The position numbers were made by a program, and so were the translations under genes. Shown here in pieces: positions 1 to 7,511 of a DNA stretch of 53,162 nucleotides; within the stretch, counting starts at the first letter, position 1; each line of letters begins with the position of its first letter. The stretch covers positions 1 through 53,162 of the forward strand of contig JAVBPE010000019.1 of NCBI GenBank assembly GCA_031549865.1. Direction: 5' to 3'. The notes under the pieces are model-generated. The model was given only the letters and a program-made list of their open reading frames with translations. It searched no databases and was not told the DNA's origin. Source of the DNA: JAVBPE01 sp031549865. Its GTDB lineage: Bacteria > Bacillota_I > Bacilli_A > Acholeplasmatales > Anaeroplasmataceae.

Positions 1-1
1 T

Positions 2-748
2 GTCGATTTAAAAATGTTTTATTGTTTAAGTAGGTATTATGATCCCCTTATTGGTAGATTTATTACTGCGGATAGTTTGGATTATTTGGATCCTAGTTCT
101 ATTAATGGGCTTAATTTATTTTGGTATTGTGGGAATAATCCGATAATGTTCTTAGATAGCGACGGACATTTTGCGATTAGTGCGCTGCTTATTGGTATTT
201 TAGCTACTACACTAATTTGTGGATCTGTATCAGGAGTAACAAGCGTAGTAACAGCTTTAGGTACTGGGCAAGATTTAGGAGCTGCCTTTATTGGAGGATT
301 CTTAACTGGAGCAATAAGTGGTTTGGGTGTTTCCGCAGGATTGGCACTAGGTGGTATTCCAGGATTATTATTAGCTGGTGTATCGGGATTTGCCGGCGGG
401 TACTTTGGAAGTGTAGTTGAAACAGGATTAGGCACAGGAGTTTGGAATTGGAAAGATGAAATGCATTTTGCCAAAGGTGGAATTTCTGCATTAGTTAACA
501 TGATTTCTTTCGGTATTGCATCTAGCTTTATGAAGGAAGTGGGAGAGCAATTAACAGGCTCATTTATTAATAGGTTCACTCAGGCATTGGCGCCTACAAT
601 TGACAGTTTTATTCTTAATGTTGTTTACGGTGGTGTATTAGGAGTTAATGTAGGAATAGCTGGAATAATATCATATTACGTAGGTGGAGGTAAGTATGGA
701 CAATCAATCGAAAAAAAAAGAACAACACAAATTTCTTACATGGGTTAG
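2..748 (+). CDS. RHS-repeat protein, C-terminal end (core tail plus toxin CT), partial
   Basis: The gene is cut by the left edge; the frame is open from base 2 and the ATG at 14 is probably internal. Residues with SRYYDPLIGRF and then NNPIMFLDSDGH are the end of the RHS-associated core, which in RHS proteins encapsulates and releases a variable toxin. The roughly 190 residues after DGH are Gly/Ala-rich and strongly hydrophobic, with several predicted membrane segments and glycine-zipper spacing. No nuclease or deaminase motif is visible. A membrane-active (pore-type) toxin or a translocation segment is inferred. The next gene begins inside this one with its own ribosome-binding site, as toxin-immunity pairs usually do. 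The RHS assignment is firm; the toxin activity is unknown. Confidence 0.85.
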   Translation, partial: VDLKMFYCLSRYYDPLIGRFITADSLDYLDPSSINGLNLFWYCGNNPIMFLDSDGHFAISALLIGILATTLICGSVSGVTSVVTALGTGQDLGAAFIGGFLTGAISGLGVSAGLALGGIPGLLLAGVSGFAGGYFGSVVETGLGTGVWNWKDEMHFAKGGISALVNMISFGIASSFMKEVGEQLTGSFINRFTQALAPTIDSFILNVVYGGVLGVNVGIAGIISYYVGGGKYGQSIEKKRTTQISYMG

Positions 749-1199
749 TGCGCCCATTATAATGTTAATATTTGCGATTGGAACAACTATTCTTTGGTGT
801 TTAGTTCATTTTACTGACGGAGAGGCTGAGAAATGGGTATTAGTTGTCGCGGATATAATGTTTTTAATATTACCATGGGGATTAACAATTTGGTCAATTA
901 AATTTGGCTGGACTGTTGTAATAATAGACCAAAGTGGTATAAGGAGAGAATTATTTGGATTTTTATTTAAACGATATATATCATGGGAAGAACTATATGA
1001 GATTCGGTTTATACAGGTTCCGACTGGCGGTGGATGGATATTCTTTTCAAAAAAAAGTTTAAGTAATATGAGCTTAGGAAAGGCTAGAAGTCAAAAGGAA
1101 CAAATACAAGTAGTTAATACTACAAAAATTCTTGAAACAATACAATTATATACTAATCAAGAAATAGTTAATTTACCTAATTATCAAATTGAAAAGTAG
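696..1199 (+). CDS. Putative RHS immunity protein, membrane-anchored with PH-like domain (module 1)
   Basis: The start is set at 696 because GGAGG at 686-690 lies the right distance upstream; an in-frame GTG at 684 has no such site. The gene overlaps the toxin end by about 50 bases. The protein (167 residues) has two hydrophobic membrane segments, then a cytosolic beta-rich part with VVIIDQSGI, ISWEEL and WIFFSKK blocks typical of bacterial PH-like domains. The gene at 12647 shows the same blocks in the same order, so the two are homologues behind different toxin modules. Immunity function is inferred from position and from having a membrane-type toxin partner. Confidence 0.65.
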   Translation: MDNQSKKKEQHKFLTWVSAPIIMLIFAIGTTILWCLVHFTDGEAEKWVLVVADIMFLILPWGLTIWSIKFGWTVVIIDQSGIRRELFGFLFKRYISWEELYEIRFIQVPTGGGWIFFSKKSLSNMSLGKARSQKEQIQVVNTTKILETIQLYTNQEIVNLPNYQIEK

Positions 1200-1220
1200 T
1201 AATTATTTTAAATATTTATT

Positions 1221-1256
1221 GGGCAGAAACGATAAAAAGTTCTCTGCTCTTTTTAT
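1221..1256 (+). terminator. Rho-independent terminator after immunity gene 1
   Basis: An imperfect stem (GGGCAGA-AAC against GTTCTCTGCTC) is followed by a T run. It sits 20 bases after the stop of the module-1 immunity gene. Confidence 0.6.
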
Positions 1257-1308
1257 ATATTCAAACATTTTGGCACATTCAAAAAGGTGCTTGGATTCAT
1301 GGTGATAC
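1251..1308 (+). repeat. 60-bp post-terminator repeat R1, copy 1
   Basis: It starts in the T tract of the terminator and contains GCAC, about 10 bases, then GTGC, followed by CATGGTGA. Related copies lie at 11446-11506 and 14236-14290, each directly behind a terminator that closes an immunity-type gene. By eye, copies 1 and 2 agree at roughly four fifths of positions. Confidence 0.65.
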
Positions 1309-1313
1309 TAATA

Positions 1314-1515
1314 GCCATGATGGCAGGTACTAGATACATCTTTTCGACACAAAATCCTAAAACAAAATAACGGAACGTGCCTATAAAAATTACCTATTTT
1401 TCAACAATTCAGTTTGGTGCCACAGTTTAGGCAATTCGCGGAAAAACATGGCTATACTAATAGCCGTGTTCGCGAATACTAAATGTTACCAAACACATTT
1501 GAAATAGGGATTTAT
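1314..1515 (+). repeat. 200-bp hairpin repeat R2, copy A
   Basis: This copy is about 85% identical by eye to 10228-10430. It holds a long imperfect hairpin at 1412-1494. The outer stem is GTTTGGT/ACCAAAC, then TTTAG/CTAAA, then ATTCGCG/CGCGAAT, with an inner ACATGGCTAT/ATAGCCGTGT arm. Compared with copy B, several stem positions change on both sides, so pairing is kept. No open reading frame explains it. The bases 1516-1608 that follow hold nothing I recognise. Confidence 0.75.
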
Positions 1516-1608
1516 GGAAGAGGTATAACGGCACCTATTAAAGTCAAAAAACACTATGAAAATAGTTATCATAAACTCTAAGATACGAATCATAGAATTA
1601 AGATAACT

Positions 1609-1932
1609 TTATTTTTTTTCATTATTAATATTCAATAAAACATCAATGGCTTCTCTAACATTAGGCTTATCTCTATAACTGTAGATAAGTCTTTTTTCAT
1701 GTTCATTAAATTCATTATCAATATCTATACCAAAGAAATCATGTAGTGTAACTTTAAATAATTCACACATTTGAAAAAGGTAAGCGAAATCTGGATAGTT
1801 ATAACCTTTAACCCATTTGTTTACTGCAGTATGTGAAATATTAAGATGATTAGCTAAATCATTTTGAGTCATATTATTTTCTTTTAAATATTTACTAAGG
1901 TTTGTACCTAGAATTACTTTCATATCATCCAT
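1609..1932 (-). CDS. XRE-family helix-turn-helix repressor
   Basis: This is a 107-residue protein whose first 60 residues form a classic Cro/CI-type HTH: NMTQNDLANHLNISHTAVNK with the recognition helix near residues 30-40. The C-terminal part is short and acidic/basic mixed, with no peptidase or sensor domain. AGAGGTGAAA precedes the ATG at the usual distance. It is divergent from the gene at 2081, and the shared intergenic region carries three phased palindromes that are its likely operators. It most likely controls the small mobile element to its right (recombinase at 2812), in the manner of phage or transposon repressors. Confidence 0.85.
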   Translation of the reverse strand: MDDMKVILGTNLSKYLKENNMTQNDLANHLNISHTAVNKWVKGYNYPDFAYLFQMCELFKVTLHDFFGIDIDNEFNEHEKRLIYSYRDKPNVREAIDVLLNINNEKK

Positions 1933-1986
1933 ATTTTCACCTCTTAAATATAATTATAAATCAAAATATTTAAAAACACTAGAAAA

Positions 1987-2064
1987 GAAACAAAAAGTTG
2001 CATAAATTAATTGACAAGAAACTTAAAGTTTAATATAATAAAAACATAAGCAACTTAAAGTTGC
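1987..2064 (+). promoter_or_regulatory. Three phased operators for the divergent XRE repressor
   Basis: Palindromes with a single central base: GCAACTTAAAGTTGC at 2050-2064 (perfect 7-bp arms), AAACTTAAAGTTT at 2019-2031 (perfect 6-bp arms) and an imperfect copy at 1987-2001 matching the first at 12 of 15 positions. Centres are 31-32 bp apart, about three helical turns. The middle one lies inside the -35/-10 spacer of the rightward promoter and the right one just past its start point, as expected for repression. Confidence 0.8.
2011..2039 (+). promoter_or_regulatory. Sigma-A promoter for the gene at 2081
   Basis: TTGACA at 2011-2016, a 17-base spacer and TATAAT at 2034-2039: a full consensus match. 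It overlaps the middle operator. Confidence 0.85.
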
Positions 2065-2080
2065 AAAAAGGAGGAAAACC

Positions 2081-2581
2081 ATGATAAAAGAATTAGAAAT
2101 AGAATTAAAAGATAAACTGAAAGTAACGCTTGATTTAATATATTCAAAATTAAATATAAAACCAATAAAAGTAACCTTTAAATATATGGAAGAAAAATCA
2201 ATCCTTGAAAAGGGTATTATCAATATTTCAAAAGAATACTTAGATAACTATTTTATGTGCCTACATCTAGCTATCAAAGAACTAAATAATCACTACAATA
2301 ATCTCTTAAATAAAACAGTTCAAGGAATAAATTATCTAGATATCTTAACTAAAACATTCTTAATAATAAGTAAAGCTAAAATCATTACACCTAAAATAAA
2401 AGAAGAATTAATTGGGCTAGGTTTCAAGGAAGTAATGATTGGCTGTAAAGAAATTCATGAACTTAATAGTAAAGATATAAAATTAGACTCTTATGGTTAT
2501 GATATCGTAATTGGTCTGGCAGCTAGATCAATTAGCTATGGTTGCGGAAGATTATATAGAGGAATGTCGATAACTTTATAA
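2081..2581 (+). CDS. Unknown protein under XRE-type control
   Basis: The 166-residue protein is not recognised. It is Lys/Ile/Leu-rich, with a charged helical start, a central helical stretch (FMCLHLAIKELNNHYNNLL), and a C-terminal half ending in a small-residue segment (IVIGLAARSISYGCGR). No metallopeptidase HExxH, nuclease or membrane segment is apparent. AAAGGAGG lies 6 bases before the ATG. It has its own consensus promoter with operators and is the first gene rightward in the recombinase element, so it may be an element regulator, directionality factor or cargo. None of these is shown by the sequence. Confidence 0.6.
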   Translation: MIKELEIELKDKLKVTLDLIYSKLNIKPIKVTFKYMEEKSILEKGIINISKEYLDNYFMCLHLAIKELNNHYNNLLNKTVQGINYLDILTKTFLIISKAKIITPKIKEELIGLGFKEVMIGCKEIHELNSKDIKLDSYGYDIVIGLAARSISYGCGRLYRGMSITL

Positions 2582-2614
2582 TAATTTTACTTGAAGGACA
2601 AACTGTGTCTATAT

Positions 2615-2642
2615 CCCCCTATATCATTGATATATGAAGGGG
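2615..2642 (+). promoter_or_regulatory. Hairpin masking the ribosome-binding site of the small ORF at 2644
   Basis: CCCC plus TATATCA pairs with TGATATA plus GGGG, with a small bulge between the two helices. The 3' arm contains the AAGGGG that would serve as ribosome-binding site for the next small ORF. There is no T run, so it is not a terminator. Confidence 0.5.
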
Positions 2643-2643
2643 C

Positions 2644-2808
2644 GTGATAAATATTAAAACAGTGCCAAGTATAAACTACTCTAAAGAAATAGTTAAGAAT
2701 GAAACTAAATTTATTGTTACAAATCACTTTAATGGTGACAGTTCAATAGTAAGTCATTTAATCAAATTAATAGAATTAGAAGTAAATAAATTAGAAGAAG
2801 GGAGATAA
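2644..2808 (+). CDS. Small TnpW-like protein upstream of serine recombinase
   Basis: This is a 54-codon frame ending 3 bases before the recombinase ATG. GTG at 2644 is only one base from AAGGGG; an ATT at 2653 sits at a better distance, so the exact start is unsure. The product has a KFIVTNHFNGDSS strand-like stretch and then an amphipathic helix (SIVSHLIKLIELEVNKLEE). Small proteins of this size and pattern (annotated TnpW in Tn4451-type elements) often precede large serine recombinases. I assign it by size, position and this pattern only. Confidence 0.55.
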   Translation: MINIKTVPSINYSKEIVKNETKFIVTNHFNGDSSIVSHLIKLIELEVNKLEEGR

Positions 2809-2811
2809 CGT

Positions 2812-4413
2812 ATGCAAACGCAAATAAATAAAACTACAGCGTTATATTGTAGATTATCACGCGATGATGAATTTCAAGGTGATAGTTCAAGTATTACAAC
2901 ACAAAAATCAATGTTATCACAATATGCTTTTGATAACGGTTTTAGTAATATCGCTTATTATGTTGATGATGGATATAGTGGAACTAACTTTGAAAGACCT
3001 GATTTTCAAAGAATGATTTCAGATATAGAAAAAGGTAAAATAGGAGCTGTAATCACAAAGGATTTATCAAGACTTGGACGCGATTACTTAAAAACAGGTT
3101 ATTATATTGAATGTTATTTCCCTGAAAACAGAGTAAGATATATTGCAGTAAATGATAATGTAGATAGCTTTAAAGAAAATAACGAATTTACACCATTTAA
3201 GAACATCATCAACGAATGGTATGCTAAAGATATTAGTAAAAAGATAAAGTCAGCTTATAGAACGAAAGCCCTTAAAGGTGAATTTACAGGACCATATGCA
3301 CCATATGGATATCAAAAAGACCCAAATAATAAACATCATTTAGTTATAGATGAAGAAACAGCACCAGTGGTAAAACAAATATTTGAACTAGCAACGCAAG
3401 GTGTTACTCCTTATCAAATTGCAATGAGATTAAAAAAAGAAGGTATATTAAAACCTAGAGCTAAAATGGTACGAGATTTAGGAAAGTATGTATCTGAGAG
3501 TTACCTAAAATATCCATATGACTGGTGTCCAAGGACAGTACTATGTATTTTAAGAAACAGAGAATATTTAGGACATATCGTTTGTAATAAAAACACTTCA
3601 AGGTCGTTTAAAGATAAAAGATTAATAAAGAATGATGAATCGGAATGGATAGAAGTTAAGAACAGGCATGAACCAATTGTAGATGAAGATACATTTGAAT
3701 TAGCACAAAAGGTTACTACAGTAAAAAAAATGCCAATTAAATCAACTGGTGTACATCAATTGTTTGTTGGATTACTCAGATGTCCTACATGTGGTAAAAC
3801 ATTAACGTATGGTAGGTCAAAAGGAAGAACATCTATAGGGTGTTACGCTTGTAGTACATTTAGACGATATGGAAAATCTTATTGTTCAATGCATTATATA
3901 AGTTATGAGAACATTTATAAAGTCGTTTTAGAGGATATAAAAAAGCATATTAAAATATCAAATATCTATCAAGATAAATTACTTGAAGAACTGATGATGT
4001 CATCAGAATTAAAGAATAAAAAAGAATATTCTCAATATGAAAAAGAAATTATTAAATCACAAAAGCGTATAAATGAAATTGATGTTATAATTCAAAATTT
4101 GTATGAAGATAAAGTATTAGGTAAAATAACAGAAGAAAGATTTATAAGTATGTCTAGGAATTTTGAGTTAGAGCAACAAACTCTAAATTCGAATATTAAT
4201 GCCTTAAATCATCGTTTAGAAGAATTCAAAGATATGAAAAATAATGTAGTAAAATTCACTGAGGTAATAAAAAAATTTAAAGACATAAAAGAATTATCCT
4301 TTGCATTAGTCAATGAGCTTATAGAAAAAATTGTTGTTCATGAATGTATTTATGAAGATAACGTAAGAAAACAACAAATAGATATTTATTATAAGTTTAT
4401 AGGGATAGCGTGA
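2812..4413 (+). CDS. Large serine recombinase (TnpX/integrase type)
   Basis: The 533-residue protein has the full architecture of a large serine recombinase. The N-terminal resolvase domain contains YCRLSRDD, with the catalytic Ser at about residue 16, and GxVITKDLSRLGRD. Next come a recombinase domain (about 170-300), a zinc ribbon (CPTC near 324, then GCYAC and a downstream Cys/His pair) and a long coiled coil (about 395-470). It cuts and rejoins DNA through a phosphoserine intermediate to insert and excise its element. GGGAG lies just upstream of the ATG. With the repressor at 1609 and the genes at 2081 and 2644 it forms a compact mobile element. I could not define its att sites. Confidence 0.95.
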   Translation: MQTQINKTTALYCRLSRDDEFQGDSSSITTQKSMLSQYAFDNGFSNIAYYVDDGYSGTNFERPDFQRMISDIEKGKIGAVITKDLSRLGRDYLKTGYYIECYFPENRVRYIAVNDNVDSFKENNEFTPFKNIINEWYAKDISKKIKSAYRTKALKGEFTGPYAPYGYQKDPNNKHHLVIDEETAPVVKQIFELATQGVTPYQIAMRLKKEGILKPRAKMVRDLGKYVSESYLKYPYDWCPRTVLCILRNREYLGHIVCNKNTSRSFKDKRLIKNDESEWIEVKNRHEPIVDEDTFELAQKVTTVKKMPIKSTGVHQLFVGLLRCPTCGKTLTYGRSKGRTSIGCYACSTFRRYGKSYCSMHYISYENIYKVVLEDIKKHIKISNIYQDKLLEELMMSSELKNKKEYSQYEKEIIKSQKRINEIDVIIQNLYEDKVLGKITEERFISMSRNFELEQQTLNSNINALNHRLEEFKDMKNNVVKFTEVIKKFKDIKELSFALVNELIEKIVVHECIYEDNVRKQQIDIYYKFIGIA

Positions 4414-4474
4414 AATTAGGCACTAGTTCAAAACATTTGAATTGATGTTTTTTCTTTTAATAAATAAAATTGTT

Positions 4475-4483
4475 TGCTATAAT
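4475..4483 (+). promoter_or_regulatory. Extended -10 promoter for the PIN-like gene
   Basis: TGCTATAAT (TG at 4475-4476, TATAAT at 4478-4483) lies about 40 bases upstream of the TTG start at 4522. No good -35 is seen, which is common for extended -10 promoters. Confidence 0.5.
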
Positions 4484-4521
4484 ATATTTAAAGCAAATGG
4501 TCTAAGCGTGGTGATGGGGAT

Positions 4522-5511
4522 TTGAAAAAAAATATATTAATTGATACAAACGTTCTAAGAAGACTATTAGAACATGAAAAACGAGTCGTTTCAATAATGG
4601 ATTATCTTGCAAAGAATAATTATTTTTTAATTTCCGACCATAGTTTATTTGAAATATATGACTATTTAGATAGAAATGCCACAGGCCAAGAAAAAGAGAA
4701 GCAAAATGTAATTGATATAATAAATAAATATGAAATATTATTGTTATGTAGAGATAAATCAGAAGAATTAAATGATAATTATGAGGATTTTACTAAGAAT
4801 TTATATCCTATAAGCAAGGTTAAAGAAGTTCTTCATCCAAGCTTTAGTTTTTCTTTATCCACGTTTTTAGCTAATATATATTCACTTTCAGTTTTAACAT
4901 TAGCTAACAATATTGATGGAAAGTATGATACAGCTTTTTACAATTATATACGAAAGTTATATGCTAATGATAGTATTTATGAAATATCAAAAAAACATTT
5001 GGAAATAATGATAGCAAAAGGTTATTTAGATAATCAAATCATAGTTGATAAATATGTTAAAAAAGAATTAAAAGATTTAATTCTTAGGACTCTTACGTAT
5101 CATAAAATTTTAGAAACAAATAACGAGATTATTAATGTGGAGTTTAACAGTGTATATAATAATTTTTCTAGTATACATAAAAATCATAGTTTTAAGGAAA
5201 TTATATTGTATTATATCAAAACGACTACTATAACTATTAATGCTATTGATAAAATTGATAGAATGGAATTAACATTCATTCAAGAATATATTAAAGATTT
5301 AATAATTAACAATGGAAAATTTTCGATAAATGACTTAGTTGACTATTTAAATTTTCAACAATCATATGAAAAGAGTCTTTTATATTTTACTTTAGATGAT
5401 AATTCTTTGAATAAGTACAAAAAATATTTTATATTAGACCAAAAGGTGTTGGAATATATTAGGGAGATAGAAAAAATCAAAGATATTCCTTACAATACTT
5501 TGATGCGTTAA
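4522..5511 (+). CDS. PIN-domain-like protein, orphan
   Basis: The 329-residue protein starts at a TTG preceded by GGTGATGGGG. The N terminus NILIDTNVLRRLL is the beta-strand plus D-x-N motif of PIN ribonuclease domains (Asp8, Asn10), and further acidic residues follow in FEIYDYLD. The remaining 200 residues are Lys/Ile/Asn-rich and helical and are not recognised. PIN proteins are Mg-dependent RNases, often VapC toxins, but VapC is about 130 residues and paired with an antitoxin. This protein is much longer and no antitoxin gene is seen. It may be cargo of the recombinase element or a separate island gene. It ends 8 bases before the decayed CT module 2. Confidence 0.5.
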   Translation: MKKNILIDTNVLRRLLEHEKRVVSIMDYLAKNNYFLISDHSLFEIYDYLDRNATGQEKEKQNVIDIINKYEILLLCRDKSEELNDNYEDFTKNLYPISKVKEVLHPSFSFSLSTFLANIYSLSVLTLANNIDGKYDTAFYNYIRKLYANDSIYEISKKHLEIMIAKGYLDNQIIVDKYVKKELKDLILRTLTYHKILETNNEIINVEFNSVYNNFSSIHKNHSFKEIILYYIKTTTITINAIDKIDRMELTFIQEYIKDLIINNGKFSINDLVDYLNFQQSYEKSLLYFTLDDNSLNKYKKYFILDQKVLEYIREIEKIKDIPYNTLMR

Positions 5512-5519
5512 TTTATTGA

Positions 5520-6266
5520 AATATGCTGCCGCTCTATAGGTATAATAATCCTATCATGTTCACTGACGGATCCGGTCATTCACCAGAATGGTTAGGTTGG
5601 CTTTTAACTGGAATAGCACTTGCCGGACTAACGGCTTTGACTATAGCTACTTTGGGTGCTGCAGCCCCTATTACTGGTTTAGCAGCAACAATGATAGTTG
5701 GTGCTACAGCAGGTGCATATATAGGCGTAGGCGTAAGTGTTGTTTCACAAGGTGTACACAACGGCTGGGATAGTATCGACTCAATGCAAGTGTTTAGAGA
5801 TTGCTTAGGTGGAGCAGCAGCAGGAGCTATATCAGCTATTCCAACAGGAGGAGGAGTTCTTGGCTATTTGGGGGCCTTTGGTTTGGGAGGAACTGCATCT
5901 GTTGTTGGCGGTGTAATTAGTGGATCTGTGACAAGTTTAGAAACGCTATTACTAGCCTTTGCGATTGGCGGAGCGGCTAGTGTCATCGCCAAAGGGGTAA
6001 GTGATTTAATATTAAGAGGAAAGGCTAATTCTATTTTTAATCAAGGAAGAAAAGCTAAATCATTGGCGGTACAGCAATTACAAGGCAGTCCGTTTAATAT
6101 GGGGTCAGCAGCATTAAAGGGTAGCATGAGAAATGCATTTAAAGACACTTCATTGGCCACAATAAAGGTATTGATTAATAATGCAAACCCATGGTTTAGA
6201 TTAGGGATATACTCAAGCTTAACATCAGCTTCGTTATCTTCGTTTCCTTATATATTTATTAATTAA
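5520..6266 (+). pseudogene. Displaced RHS CT toxin module 2 (orphan fragment)
   Basis: The frame is closed by a stop at 5517 and begins with NMLPLYRYNNPIMFTDGSGH, a decayed copy of the RHS core junction. Everything of the RHS protein before that junction is absent. No ribosome-binding site precedes the ATG at 5523, so it is probably untranslated unless recombined into a full RHS gene. The remaining 225 residues are Gly/Ala-rich with three to four hydrophobic segments (for example GGAAAGAISAIPTGGG) and a Lys-containing C-terminal part. The toxin domain is not recognised. It is followed by an immunity-type gene at 6278 that has a strong ribosome-binding site. Confidence 0.7.
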
Positions 6267-6277
6267 TGGAGGTAATT

Positions 6278-6796
6278 ATGGAATATCTATATTATGCAAT
6301 TATACCTTTTATTGTGACATTATTATTGCCGATTGTGTATGTACAAACGCAAAAAAAAGCAAAAGATAAAAGTGATAAATTAAATAAAAAAAATTTTATA
6401 ATGAGAGCTTCAAAAAGCTTTAGTATATTATTAATGATGATGACATTTTTTCTTCTAATATCAATAATTTTACTTAACATTTTCGATAATTTAGAAATTG
6501 CTGCAAATATATTTTTAGATTTAATAGTAATATTAATGGCAATTGGATGCATACAATCTTTAAGACAAAAAATTGTCGTTAAGGGAAACATTATAATATA
6601 TACCCCGATAATAGGGAAGACAAAGAAGTATAGTTTCAATGATATTAAGAAATTAAAGATAGTACATTATTCAAGGGGACTAACTCTTTATAATATTTAT
6701 ACAGACAAAAAAATCTTTAAATTTTCTAATCAAGCAATAGGCTATATTTTATTATTAGATTTATTAAAAGAAAATAATATAGATGTTGTTGAATAG
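6278..6796 (+). CDS. Putative immunity membrane protein (module 2)
   Basis: The start is placed at 6278, 5 bases after GGAGG (6268-6272); the upstream ATG at 6266 lies inside the ribosome-binding region. The protein (172 residues) has one N-terminal membrane segment, a Lys-rich loop (KKAKDKSDKLNKKN), two more membrane segments, and a cytosolic beta-rich tail (KGNIIIYTPIIGKTKKYSFNDIKKLKIV) of PH-like pattern. It lies directly behind the CT module 2 stop. Immunity function is inferred from position and from the same layout in modules 1, 3 and 6. Confidence 0.6.
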   Translation: MEYLYYAIIPFIVTLLLPIVYVQTQKKAKDKSDKLNKKNFIMRASKSFSILLMMMTFFLLISIILLNIFDNLEIAANIFLDLIVILMAIGCIQSLRQKIVVKGNIIIYTPIIGKTKKYSFNDIKKLKIVHYSRGLTLYNIYTDKKIFKFSNQAIGYILLLDLLKENNIDVVE

Positions 6797-6803
6797 ATTA
6801 TAG

Positions 6804-6842
6804 AAAAAAAGAGCAAAGCGATAAAAAGTTTTGTTCTTTTCG
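6804..6842 (+). terminator. Terminator-like stem after immunity gene 2
   Basis: AAAAAAGAGCAAA pairs imperfectly with TTTTGTTCTTTT around a short loop shortly after the stop codon. The region 6843-6939 is AT-rich and holds nothing I recognise. Confidence 0.45.
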
Positions 6843-6939
6843 TATAATGAAAGTAAGGGTTTATCTCTTACTTTTTATTTTTAATATATTGAGACTCTTA
6901 GTTTTTCTTTTTATGTAGGCATGCATATAAAGAAAGGTT

Positions 6940-7009
6940 TTGAAATTAAGGGCGTATTGTCCTTTGAGAATAGAAAAATATCTCGTATAAAAAAACGCCC
7001 AAATTTCAA
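6940..7009. repeat. Long inverted repeat (hairpin) between modules 2 and 3
   Basis: TTGAAATTAAGGGCGT at 6940-6955 pairs with ACGCCCAAATTTCAA at 6995-7009 with one bulged base, over a 39-base loop. Bases 6964-6990 in the loop resemble 7037-7063 outside it (TTGAGAA...TATCTCG.ATAAA). Function is unknown; it is similar in design to the R2 hairpins. Confidence 0.6.
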
Positions 7010-7092
7010 TTTATTATTTTAAATCAGCTTAAATCTAATTGAGAACAAATGTATCTCGCATAAAGTAAACGAAAATAGATAGGAGGTTAAAA

Positions 7093-7215
7093 ATTAGCTA
7101 CATTGCATGCAAAGGAAAGATTGATATAGTTTTAGAAGAATTAGGTTTTAGTACAAAACGTATAAAAGAAATCCTAAAACTTCTAGATAAGAAAAACAAG
7201 GGAATTGCATCATAG
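7093..7215 (+). CDS. Possible 40-residue ORF with ATT start
   Basis: AGGAGG at 7081-7086 is followed at ideal distance by an ATT codon and an open frame of 40 codons. The product has a short basic start and an amphipathic helical pattern (IDIVLEELGFSTKRIKEIL). No ATG, GTG or TTG fits this ribosome-binding site. Either the gene uses a rare ATT start or the start codon was lost by mutation in this decayed stretch. The product is not recognised. Confidence 0.3.
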   Translation: MSYIACKGKIDIVLEELGFSTKRIKEILKLLDKKNKGIAS

Positions 7216-7352
7216 TCAATAGAAGAGACGCAAAAAGATAAAAATATTATAAGAAAGAATTAAAATAAATATCTTCTTTCTTATTAGGAGATAACCCATT
7301 ATTATGAGAGTGAGGTCTTTTTTTATTATAGAAATCTTCAAATATTTAAAAG

Positions 7353-7474
7353 TAGCTAACTCAAGTTCTAATAAGGAACTATAGTTACGGCTATTAGATT
7401 CTTCTTTTTTGAAATATTTAAAAAAATATGGAAAGTACTAGTGATAATCATTAGCTCTATTGCTAGTATTTTCC
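7353..7474. repeat. Two consecutive hairpins in the decayed interval
   Basis: Hairpin 1 at 7353-7393 pairs TAGC..AACT..AGTTC with GAACT..AGTT..GGCTA. Hairpin 2 at 7430-7474 pairs GGAAAGTACTAG with CTAGTATTTTCC (one mismatch, loop of 21). Neither is followed by a T run. Confidence 0.5.
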
Positions 7475-7511
7475 TCATTAAAAAAGTAAGAAAGGAGAAG
7501 AGAAAACAAGA

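Noticed and set aside
82..579. Reverse-strand frame under the RHS CT
   Set aside because: It is Pro-rich and mirrors the Gly/Ala codons of the forward gene; no ribosome-binding site. The same applies to the Pro-rich reverse frames at 5576, 7937 and 9222.
1412..1494. R2 hairpins as integron attC sites
   Set aside because: The repeats are of attC size and fold, but the required RYYYAAC and GTTRRRY ends are not in place and no tyrosine integrase is in the window.
1500..4440. Direct-repeat att sites for the serine recombinase
   Set aside because: I compared sequence left of the repressor with sequence right of the recombinase and saw no convincing shared core.
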